Assembly (NCBI GenBank): GCA_020080175.1
Contig: JAGHQL010000081.1
Span: 50,249 to 114,248, forward strand
Direction: 5' to 3'
Length of the DNA stretch: 64,000 nt
Source: Glutinoglossum americanum
Taxonomy: Eukaryota; Ascomycota; Geoglossomycetes; Geoglossales; Geoglossaceae
Shown piece by piece: positions 11,232 through 21,519 of this stretch (its first letter is position 1; the number at the start of each line of letters is the position of its first letter). The notes below the pieces were generated by a model. That model saw nothing but the letters and a program-made list of their open reading frames with translations. It made no database searches and was not told where the DNA came from. Made by a program: the position numbers and the translations under genes.

Positions 11232-12278
11232 CTATCCTTCTACAATCCTAAAATTACGTGCCAGTATTGCCATCACGAGCCACTTCTTCCGTTCGAACAC
11301 ATCTTCCAACCCCCGGTCTACCTTCCAGGCTCTTTCATTCCCCTGCGCATCCCTCTCCAGGATACTTTCGACTACTAAGCCCTCCTCCACGGCCACATCA
11401 AAAAATCGTGCCAAATTCGCACGCCCGGTATGGAAACCCGCTATTACGAATACCTTGGCAACTCGAGTTTTGGAAAGGAAATATAGCATAGAGTGAGCGA
11501 GATTTCGATGCTGTCCGGGCATCCAAAAGACATCTGCAGCCAGTATTACGTTGAATTTACCCTTGGACGCAGTTGACAGCTCATCCGAGAGCAGCCCCCA
11601 TATGTGTCCTTGCACAGACACACAAGGCTGAATAGATGACGGGATGTTTCTTGATATGTTTAGAGAGATATTTTCCAATATCTCTGGTGCCGGGTAGTCT
11701 GTATTTGAGAGATCCCTTTGTGAGCCATTATAGGTGGGAGGAGAAAAGAAAAAATACACTTTAAATGTTGCTAAAAATTACCTGATATCACAACCTAGAG
11801 ACTTTTCAGCCCTCAAAGTTTTTCTCATACGGAAAACTCTAGGGAGATTGCATACCTCTTCCGCACCAGCCAGAGCACTGATAATTCCAGCAAGCCCACT
11901 CCCTGTATAAGTAAGCAAAAGAACATGAGTAATGCCTATGCACTGCGCCAGCAGCGCCAATAACCAACCTGCACCAAGCTCGAGCACACGTTCCCCTCTG
12001 ACACGCCACATTAAATCATCTCCCGAGACCAACTCCGCAAGCTGCACACTCGCATTCCACAGATAATGCGCAAAAAGCCGAACATCCTCCGCCTTCGGAT
12101 CCACAAGCCTAAGCTCTATATCACCAAAGCAGCTAGACTTATAAATTACACTGTTGCCAGGCTCGCCATGCTGATTCCGCACATCGTCAGTGAAAATGAG
12201 GCCTATCGCGGACGAGAAGATGTCTTCTGGCTCAGGAGAGCTGATGCTCGGGAGGTCGATTTTATCAGTGAGGAGCAT
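11232..12278 (-). CDS. NNT1/EFM7-like methyltransferase
   Basis: Class I methyltransferase of the fungal 'nicotinamide N-methyltransferase' (Nnt1/Efm7-like) family. Exons 11969-12278, 11856-11902, 11782-11794 and 11232-11698 give 278 residues. The N-terminus has the family pattern PEPEDIFSSAIGLIFTDD, then ELRLVDP and LFAHYLWNAS. SAM motif I is formed by splicing (RVLELGAGSGLAGII). VVISDYPAPEILENI spans a 13-base exon, and then come FNVILAADVFWM and the C-terminal KKWLVMAILA. Yeast Efm7 modifies the N-terminus and Lys3 of eEF1A. This protein is more like the broader fungal paralogue group, so the substrate is uncertain. The donor after exon 1 is a weak GTTGGT. Confidence 0.85.
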
Positions 12279-13565
12279 TATGTGTTCTGCGGCAAAAGCA
12301 AAGAAGCCTGTGGGAGAGAAGATTATTTATGTTGGTGGTTTCTTTATCCGACACCACTTCAACCCTCATGCTCCTATAAAACAAATAGCAAGACCAGTGC
12401 CAACCACAGACCCACACAATTGTTAGGCAGAGGTTCAAGGTATTTAATTAGCAAAACATATTGTGTAATTCATTAAAGCTAGAATAATACCCTCAGGCTT
12501 TAGTTAGTAGGTCTCCTGTACCATAGGCCCCGCCACAACCAAGCCCCACGTAATTACAGTTCAGATCCTACATACGTAGAAGCTATACCTGCGGGACCGT
12601 AACCCATTTGTTCGAGTAGCTTCTAAAGTAAAGAGCCCAGGTAACTCTATATATGCTATATAAGTAACCTTAGGCCGCCTCAGGTGAAGGTAATTAAATT
12701 GATGCAACCGAATATTGCCCTGAGGACACCAGGAACCAACTAATCCTCCTGTCGCCATCGTGGAGGATTGAAGAAAAATGAAAATAAAGCAACGCTAAGA
12801 CTCGAAATGAAAGGCCCGGTGGATTAATTAGCCCACATATCTCTCTGCCGTTTGATTAGATACGGCTTTTGTTTATTTAGTATGTTAAATAAACCCGCAG
12901 TCCACGCGAATAAACGAACAAGATGCTTTCCAAACTCAGTATTAAATAACCGGATACCAGTGGCGATCTCCCTCTATCCAATTATATATGGAAATTGATT
13001 TTAAATATAGGTTACTTGACCGAATGAGAGTAGGGAGGGGGTAGATTTTACCTCCTGTGTAATAGGTAAGAAATTCTTCTTGACGTGTGTACGCTGCCAG
13101 GGTTCATACTCTCCCGTGGATGTTGTGTATCTGTTAGGGTTGCAGTATCTATTGACGAATTGTTTTAGTCCACGCGTCTGTGCTCTATGGGCCTCTATCA
13201 CGCGGTATCACTTTTATGACCCACGCTAGTCCATGTATACCCGCGCTTGATGTGAGAACAGCCCGCAGTTGTGATTCCATGGGTGTTTGCAGCCACACCT
13301 CGATCTAGAGCAAACTTGATGTATTGAAGGGTAACAGCCACAGTTGTGCGGTCATCGGTACCGCATCGACACACTAAATAGGCAGAGCTGATTGAATTGA
13401 ATAGCAGGCGTAGAAATTAAAGAGTAATGTCAGTCCCAATGCTAGAGCCGCCACCCGCTGAAGTCTATAAAGCAAAACGCCCGCTCCCCGGACAAGCCTC
13501 CATCTAAACTCCGGGAGTGACAACAAGCTGAACGAGATGAAGGCAGGTCCCTACTAACGGCAGAA
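12279..13565. other. Intergenic, AT-rich, no gene recognised
   Basis: About 1.3 kb upstream of the methyltransferase gene and downstream of cysteine dioxygenase. The half up to about 13000 is AT-rich, with TATATA-like runs near 12645-12665 and 12980, and lacks long open frames. It could be degraded repeat sequence, but I see no terminal repeats or transposase remnants. Confidence 0.4.
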
Positions 13566-14454
13566 TCAGAAGCCAGTTTTCGCACCGAGCTCCGAGTAGA
13601 AATTGCACTGCAGCACGTGGCTGCGTTTCCCCGACTCCTCATTGTAAATGTGGCATCCAACACGGGCTGCATTAGGGGGCGTGTAGACTACAGCGGACAC
13701 GCAGGTCAGTGGCATTCTAGCGTAGCTACTATGGTTATACTAACGGTGAAGTGAGACGGCAACATTGTGGGGGTCTGGATTAGATATTTTGTGCAGTCCG
13801 AGCTATATCCAACTAGTTAGAGCAATTTTTTGTAGTCATAGGCACCCCTTACATCGTCAGACATGTATGTGACCTGGTTTTCGTGATAAATGGTCTCCTT
13901 TTTTGTGACGGGGGGAGAGGGCAGTCCGCTGTTGATAGCGTTCCTGTCAGGCCAGAGATAGAGGGTCTCTTTCAGAGATCCTCGAAGCACCTTCGCGAAA
14001 GGTTAGCCAAGAATAATCGGTGGACTTTGAGGTAGACCGTAATACATACTTTCATAAGGCAGTGGGCATCTGCATGATCGTGTATCGGAGATCCCTTTCC
14101 CGGGGTCCATACCAGGATGAGCTATTGAGGTTAATATTAGTAAGCTAATCCAACCGACTACTATAGCTGGCGATAATGATAGCCCACAAGATTGCATTTC
14201 CCATTGCCCCTATCGACCAAATTCCTGGTGTAGCATCTGGAGGGATCGGCAAACGCATATTTGATCCATTCGCTCTGCTTTGATAGATATCCTTCCATCT
14301 GTTGCTTGAGATGCCGTACATCAACTCCATCAGACGTTAGACCAGAACTTGGGCCTAGAGTCTTGCTAAGTTCATCCACAAGTCGCTGGAAGGCATCGAA
14401 GGAAGAGCTAGAGGATGTTGCCCCAGCGAGGGCGTCTTGAGCAATAGCGGGCAT
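13566..14454 (-). CDS. CDO1: Cysteine dioxygenase
   Basis: Non-haem iron enzyme that oxidises cysteine to cysteine sulfinate, the first step of cysteine catabolism, in the cytosol. Exons 14188-14454, 14050-14121, 13853-13990, 13745-13802 and 13566-13687 give 218 residues. Iron ligands by family spacing are His103 and His105 ([11 protein letters not shown]) and His163 (LGLHKI). Cys110 and Tyr180 (SLHLYTPP) match the Cys-Tyr crosslink pair of the animal enzyme. The spacings of 7 (first His to Cys) and 17 (third His to Tyr) are exactly those of the rat protein. The N-terminus carries the fungal motif [19 protein letters not shown]. It is divergent from DRG1 across about 350 bases. Confidence 0.93.
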
Positions 14455-14805
14455 ATCAATAGCGTTATTATCAGCTGACTGCCAATGGTTTATCGTTGAA
14501 ACGGCCCGCCCTGAGGCGATGGGGAACTCCGGACTTTAGTACGTTTACGCTGCATGCTTGGTGTTAGGTAAGGAGTTACAAGTGGCATATTGCTGCTGGT
14601 ACAGCTCTGTACTCGTGATGCAAAGCTTCGGTAAATAGCGGCAGAGCGGAATAAGTCCGTTTGCATAAGGCGGATTGTTTTTCCGATGACGACCCCACCG
14701 AAACGAACTTCCCGGAAATTCAGGCTTTTGATCACTCGAACTTTTTTTGACCTGTCGACTCCTGCGCGCGGCCATAGCAAATAACAACAAACAGAGCGAG
14801 TCAAG
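14455..14805. other. Divergent promoter CDO1 / DRG1
   Basis: 350 bases shared by two oppositely read genes. No specific binding motif was identified. Confidence 0.5.
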
Positions 14806-16745
14806 ATGGCGACTACAGTGGACAAGGCATGTGCTCGTTGACCAGCTCTGAATTGTTTCATGGCTAATAAGATAGTACTACAGATCAAAGACATTGAGGC
14901 CGAAGTTTGTTCAACACCGGATCTTCCGTTCGTAAAGTTCTGTCATGGACTTGGATTAATATGTCCCGCAGATGGCCAAGACCCAAAAGAATAAAGCCAC
15001 TTCATTTCACTTGGGTATGATGGTGTCAATGATTACAATAACGAGATGCTGACCAAATATCTGTAGGACAACTTAAAGGTGGTTCATATTGTGGTTAGGC
15101 CTTGCGGTCCGAGCTCTAACTGTCAATGACTGCAGCCAAACTTGCAAAGCTGAAGCGAGAGTTGCTCACGCCGCAATCAAGTGGAGGAGGTGGTGGAGGT
15201 AAGGGGATGCTGGCACGAGTGAATCTTAAAAATGCTTATTGCGACGTACAACAGCTGGTTTCGACGTTGCTAGGACTGGTGTGGCTAGCGTGTGGGTATT
15301 GATTGCTAAACAAACTATGGGTTTATATACTAAACTTGATCAGTGGATTTATAGGTGAATAGAAAGGTCATCCCTTCCCCCAGAATATTCGGTTTGACTC
15401 GTCTCCAAAGGGTTTCCGTCCGTTGGAAAGAGCACACTGATGAGCAAGCTTACTGGCACCCACTCCGAAGGTATTATTCTCCGTCGGGTTTTGCGTTCCC
15501 TGACTAATTTTGATTAGCTGCGGCATACGAGTTTACAACTGTAGGCAAATTCGCGGGAAAATGACTGGAAAAATTCCTAGGCTAATCTCAAATACCACAG
15601 CTCACAACGGTACCCGGCACCATCATCTACAACGGGGCCAAAATTCAGATGCTAGATCTCCCAGGTATCATCGAGGGTGCGAAGGATGGGAAAGGTCGCG
15701 GCCGACAGGTTATTGCGGTTGCGAAAACTTGCCACTTGATTTTTATTGTCTTGGATGTCAACAAACCGCTCACAGATAAGCGGGTCATTGAAGCAGAACT
15801 GGAAGGTTTTGGTATTCGAGTCAACAAAAAGCCACCCAATATTGTGTTTAAAAAGAAGGATAAAGGGGGACTTAGCATTACCAGCACCGTACCTCTAACG
15901 CACATAGACCACGATGTTGGTTAGCTGTATCCCAGCAGTTTGGCTACGCTAACATTCGGTAGGAAATAAAAGCGGTAATGAGCGAGTATAAGATTTCATC
16001 AGCGGATATAGCCATCCGTTGTGACGCGACGATCGACGACCTTATTGACATTCTGGAGGCGAAAAGTAGGAAGTATATTCCTGTCATCTATGCGCTGAAC
16101 AAGATTGATTCCATTTCGATCGAAGAGCTCGATCTATTGTATCGGTAGGCCCTACATAAAGGCATATGCGATTACTGCTGCTGATTTTTCACAGGATACC
16201 AAACGCTTGCCCCATCAGTGCTGAACATGTAGGTTCGAGCTATGAAGGCTCACTGAGGACGTGCTGACAGCTATTTAAGGGATGGAATGTTGATGAGCTT
16301 CTCGAACTGATGTGAGCTGGGCCTATGTCTTTTTTGCGTGATTGTCTGTCACTATGGTGTTAGAATTTGAAGTTGACAACCAGTACGTAGGTGGGAGAAG
16401 CTGGACTTGAGAAGAGTATACACCAAACCAAAGGGGAAAGCGCCCGACTACACCTCTCCAGTAGTCCTCAGGTCGACCGCTTGTACTGTCGAGGATTTTG
16501 TTGGTGTCTCTCTCGTTTTCTGTAAGGGTCTACTGACTTTTTGGAAAAGTGTAACTCAATCCACAAGACGATTGTCGAACAATTCAAGCAGGCCATTGTT
16601 TACGGATCGTCGGTCAAGCATCAACCGCAGCGAGTGGGCTTGACCCACGAATTAGCGGACGAGGATATTAGTGAGCCTTTCCCCCGCTCCAGTGGCGCTT
16701 TACGAAAGATTGACGGAAAATCCAGTAACGATCATCAAACGATAA
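14806..16745 (+). CDS. RBG1: Developmentally regulated GTP-binding protein (Rbg1/DRG1)
   Basis: Ribosome-associated Obg/DRG-family GTPase that promotes translation elongation with a Dfrp/Tma46 partner. Sixteen exons: 14806-14826, 14884-14904, 14972-15014, 15067-15078, 15136-15198, 15255-15291, 15344-15354, 15411-15470, 15518-15540, 15601-15915, 15963-16144, 16195-16228, 16280-16311, 16391-16499, 16550-16670, 16726-16745. They join to exactly 367 residues, the length of human DRG1. Visible elements are the helical N-terminus with ATSFHLGQLKAKL, the P-loop [23 protein letters not shown], switch [12 protein letters not shown], the G4 motif YALNKID, the TGS domain ([14 protein letters not shown]), and the ending [14 protein letters not shown]. 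Exons of 11 and 12 bases are required by frame and by family sequence. The first intron has a GC donor. Without the last splice the frame reads a non-family tail. Confidence 0.95.
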
Positions 16746-18534
16746 AAGAAATGTTCAAATAAAATTTAATTTTCTACCAACTGAGACAACCAATATGGAG
16801 TAGTAAAGGAGCAATCTCAGCGTAAGACGTAGGGTCCATTATCCCTATTGAGTTTTCTTTCGAGCGGTTATCCTTCAGAGAGGGTTTGCTCGGTACTTCC
16901 CCACAGCCTGAGACGGGTAACTCGTATTCCAGATCGGGCCTCTCATGTCAGCTATTAGAGGAGCTCTTCAGGCATCCATATGTCGATCTCGACCAAAGGC
17001 AGACCCTCAGCATGAAACCGTGTGACGACGGTAAGTTACGTTCTGGGGTCTGGACACTCCAAACTGGACCATTGGGCTTTATGTGGCGTTACTCTCGGGG
17101 AAAAAGAAATCGCTCATGGATTGATCGTTCTTGAGTTTATCAGTCGCCATGTCTTTCACTGCTCTCCTCCAATGCGTCTGTTACCCCGGACTAGAGCTGA
17201 CCGAACGGACGAATAGCGATGGGGCGAGTGGGACGGGCAAGCGAACGATCCCAGAAGTCGGAGCCACATTGGATGTGCATGGATGGCATGGATGGAACGT
17301 CACAGTAAGAAGCACAAGGGAAGGAACGGAGATGTGAGAAGGGGTAATTCGAGTAGTTCAGGCATCCAGGGTAATCCAGGGAGGCGCGGCCAAAAGAAGT
17401 TCCTCTCTGCCCCATAGCTTATCCTACCCCACGGGCCCTCGTTTAGATCACGACCTGCTAGGATACAGGCCACACTTCCCCGACGGACGCACAACTCGCA
17501 AGCCTCTTCGGCGCTTAGCCCAGACTGAGTTTTCTTGTTCAACCAATTTTTTTTTCTTTTCTTTCACGAAAAAAAACTTTTTATCGGCGCGCTCGAGATC
17601 TGCTCCCTAATTCTCCGCCACTCAATCCGCACTCGACTCGAACTCCCCCCCGACCCAGGAGGTCGAGGCAGTGTACGGTGGATAGGAGAAGGTGAACTAC
17701 TGATGGACGCGGCACGGTGCCGCCAGATTGAGATATCCGACAGGTTTTAATGCAAGCCCATTTCCTGGTTCCTGTTTAATGTCGTGGAGCGCGTTGTGCG
17801 AAAGAAACCCTCATGCGAACATCAACAACCCTAGTTCAATAGGGAAATAATTATTTATTTCGTCGCAAAATTTCCATCGGCTGGATTGCTTGGCTACTTT
17901 GCGAAAATCATCGCTCCCCCTTATCCCGGAAGATAGATAGACCAGCTCAAGAAGCACTAAATCGCCTCGGAATTCGATTTGTCACCGGGTCTCGAGCTCG
18001 GATTCCGCAGTTCACTGTGGTTGGTACAATACCGCAAGAGAGCTTCTCGCCCAACCACCAGATCATAAACCCAGTCCGGGTGCGCCTTCTCCGCCCACGA
18101 GTCGGACGTGCCGCAGCCGTACCTGACCAGCTCCTCTCATAAGACGCAAGAACTACTTTTACAGCGTTTTTCCCCAGCCCACTCCGGCCGGAAAGTTCGA
18201 AAAACGTTGCCCTCTGCAGCACTCACCCGCGCGCGCCGTCCCCGTCCCCCCCCGACCTCGCCTCGTCCCTGCCTTATGCTGCGCGTTTAATTAAACCAGA
18301 GCCCTACGTCAGTTCTCCGGTGCGCGCAGCGATCCAGGAACGGGGTATTGGGGTATTGTATCATGCATGCGGCAAACCGAGTTCTTAAAGTCAGCAAGCG
18401 GAACTTTGAAACGTGCGAATTTAGTCGACAGCTCGGTTGCGAACTGACACCCGTTGGTACGTACCTTTTTTGCCCACAGCAGGTGCCCACAAGCACACAC
18501 CAGCACAATACGCTGTCGTCGACAACTCTGCGTT
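16746..18534. other. Intergenic / long leader of the CENP-B-type gene
   Basis: About 1.8 kb without a convincing gene. A pyrimidine tract (about 17541-17575) and several short upstream open frames suggest promoter plus a long 5' leader, as is common for fungal regulators. A possible leader intron ends near 18479. Confidence 0.5.
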
Positions 18535-20342
18535 ATGCACGACTCGATAATGTCTCAGCTGGAGATGGATCATGCTCAGTCGCACGGCCAGGGCCAGGAA
18601 AGTAGCTTTGCTAGTAGTCAATGGATGGAAATTGGCGGGTATCCTGCTCCTCAGCACCACTCGCCCTCCAACGAATATAGTGCTTTTGGATATGTCCACT
18701 CTCCGCCGGTCATGTCGGTGGATCCGAATTACAACAGGATGAATCCTCCTGCTCATACGACGCATCAGCCTCTGCAGCCTTTAATTATGCCACAGTGGCC
18801 GAGCATGTTGACAAGCCAGTCGACCTTCAACCCTCCGATCGTGCCTACAGCACCAAGCTCGGCCCCGATGTCTGCGACCGCCTCAAGCCATTCCACGCAT
18901 TCGACTTCCTCGCCCAGGAGGACTCTAACGGATGCGGACCGACGCCGTATGTGCATCTATCATGAGGAAAATCCAACGGTAAAGCAAACCGAGATAGGAG
19001 GTAAGCCGATAAAACCCTCGCTGGGGCACGGCCAGAGCTAATCAATCGTCTGATAGCAATGTTCGGTGTTGAGAGAAGGTACAAACTGAATTTACTTGAA
19101 TTCTATAGATCATTTTTTTTCCCCTTCTTTTTATTCAACTGGTTTCTTCTCGCGATAAAGTAACCCGTGGCTAATTCTTCCCCCAGCACGGTATCCAAGG
19201 TTTTGCGCCAAAAAGAGAAGTATCTTTTCCCAGACGACGGAAGCAGGTCGCCGGTAAAAAGGACCAAGGGGAAATTCCCCGATATCGAGCGCGCGCTTTC
19301 AGTCTGGGCGAAGAATTCGCAAAAGCAAGGAATACATGTAACAGATGGCATGATACGCGAAAAGGCTCGATTCTTCGCGACCACGGTCGGGAACTCCGAG
19401 AGCCATCTCAAAGCGAATAGTACAAGCTGGCTTGAAAAATTCAAGCAGAAAAACAATATAGCTGGTGCGAAAGGTTCGAAGAAAAAATTAGAGCCGACTG
19501 AATCGGATGGTGGTATGAGTGCAGATACGTCAGCAACTCATACGCCAAATGGTACCAACATTTCACCTACTTCTCCCAATGGTGTATCATCGCCGCCGCC
19601 GATGTCTTCTACCAGAAGTCAAGACAATGACAGTATGAAAACTAAGAGCCCGGATGGCTATATGGACTTTTCCAATGGCTATAGGCACTCTGGTTCACAA
19701 AGCACAACATCCTTATCAAGCGTGTTCAGCGACACGAACCCCACTAGCCCGACTTCACCATTTTTCACGCCGGACTCAGCTTGTGGACCAAGCCCGTTGT
19801 TCCCTTCCCAGCAGGCTCGCATCCCACCGTTGAGCAGTAATTTCAATCGACCGCGAAGCCAGACATTTCCACTGTTGGGATTCGATCAGTCGTATGCGTC
19901 TCCGCCCCCATCGTCAGAGTCGATGACGCCAAAGTTTGTGAATCAAGCCATGGCTCCGCCACCAGCGCTGCCATCTCCGGGTTCAGAGCTCCCCCCCTTG
20001 ACGATGGACGAGACCCTAGCCTTGTCCCATGCCGAAAGCCCATCATCAATTCATGCACCGAGCCACAGCGGTATATCTCCTTCAAGCGGGGTTGTCTCAC
20101 CTGGCGATAGCATCCCGTCTCCGACACAAGAAGATGCTAGGAGGGCTCTTGAGCTCGTGATGACCTTTTTCCAGCAACAGCCAACCGGACTCGTTGATCC
20201 GCAGGAGTACATGACGATCGGGAACCTCATGAAAAAGCTTAAGCTACAGGGGCAGGCGCTACCGGGTGGGCTGCATCAGATTCCGGAACAGGAGTCCATG
20301 GCGCCCTTGAAAATGGAACATTCTGTCTCTGCTGGCCTTTAG
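18535..20342 (+). CDS. CENP-B/Tc5-type helix-turn-helix DNA-binding protein
   Basis: Probable nuclear DNA-binding regulator descended from pogo/Tc5-type transposases but lacking the DDE endonuclease domain. Exons 18535-19000, 19057-19078 and 19187-20342 give 547 residues. After a Gln/His/Pro-rich N-terminus comes a psq-like helix-turn-helix (RTLTDADRRRMCIYHEEN, then AMFGVERSTVSKVLRQKEKY across two splices). A CENP-B-type second DNA-binding unit follows (DIERALSVWAKNSQKQGIHV, WLEKFKQKNNI). The rest, from about residue 260, is Ser/Pro-rich and disordered. A conserved short helix lies near the end (ARRALELVMTFFQQQP) with LMKKLKLQ. The middle exon is 22 bases. The start could also be the ATG at 18550 (MSQLEMDHAQ). 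Confidence 0.87.
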
Positions 20343-21519
20343 GGAGACATCAGCATTTCTTCCGGGTATTAAATACAAAGAAAACCATAACCGTCCGGAC
20401 ATGGACTGAGGCGCGAGGTTGCGGAGTTAAGCATCGCTTTGCATACTTTTTTTTTTTTGCCATTTGTTGTTGCCTGTACAACTCGGGGCTACCCCCTTTC
20501 CTCCCCCCTCCGTCTTCTGGGTGATAGGTTTGGTGTATCATCACTTTCCTATTCTCTACAGTCATTTCTCCATGAAAAAAAAACACCATTGTACCCGCCC
20601 TTGTACTTATGGACGATATCCCTTGGTCTTTTATATCATTCGCATATTAGGTTGTTGGCTAGCGAGGAGCGTTGGGGTTTTTTATTCAATTCTGGACATT
20701 CATTTGATCTATTTTTTGGGGTTTATTTTTTTTTTTCTCATTCTCTTTTCCCTTCTTCAATTCATCGCGACGGGGTTCTGAGGGGTACTGGAAGAGCGGG
20801 ACGCTACACGGCGAGTCAGGGTGTTGAAGTTTTTTCAGAACGGGGAGTTTTTTGCTCGATTTCTTTATTTCATTGTCTACCTTGTTGGCCTTCCTATTGA
20901 TGGGATTAACGACCTTTTCTTTTTTTATCTCCCTTCCTCCCTTATGTTGAGTTTCATGCTCGAATTATATTTATATGGGGGTTTCCCGGGGAGCAACACT
21001 TCTCAACACTATACCCAACAACTCATAAACCGGTCACATCCGCTCGCGCGGCATTTTGGGGATACGTTTTTGGTTTCATTGCTTTTATTACTTTTTCTAA
21101 CGTGTTTTCTCTCTCTCTTTTGACACCTTCATTTCATTGACATGTAAATTTATGATTATTCCCCCCCATGAGCGTTTGTGCCTGTTGTGGGTGTGAGAGG
21201 GTGTGATTTCTTTGTACCTAAGGCCCGCTACGATACCTTACCTTCATCGTTGACGGAAGAAAATCCACCCCATATAAATAGATGAATCTCCTTGTTGATG
21301 ATCTCCAGAATGAATCCTCTCAAATCTCACGATTAACTCTCGCTTCGTGCCAGAAAAGTTACATGCATTAACATTCGCGGGAATGCGTTGTAAATCCCCC
21401 GGTTGACGAATCCGGGCCGAGAAAAAGACTAAGTGAGAGCATCCGTCTCCTCCTTCCGCGTAAAAAAACGCCCGAACGCCTCTTGCATTTGGAAATTAGC
21501 CCACGTGTGCCACCAGGCG
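20343..21519. other. Intergenic, convergent 3' regions
   Basis: About 1.2 kb rich in T and CT runs between two convergent genes. It probably holds two 3' untranslated regions. Short hydrophobic open frames here are by-products of the T-richness. Confidence 0.6.

Noticed and set aside
12279-13565. Degraded transposon
   Set aside because: AT-rich with no open frames, but no terminal repeats, target duplication or transposase-like remnants can be seen.
20439-21123. Several overlapping Phe-rich short frames suggesting membrane peptides
   Set aside because: They arise from T-rich 3' untranslated sequence between convergent genes.
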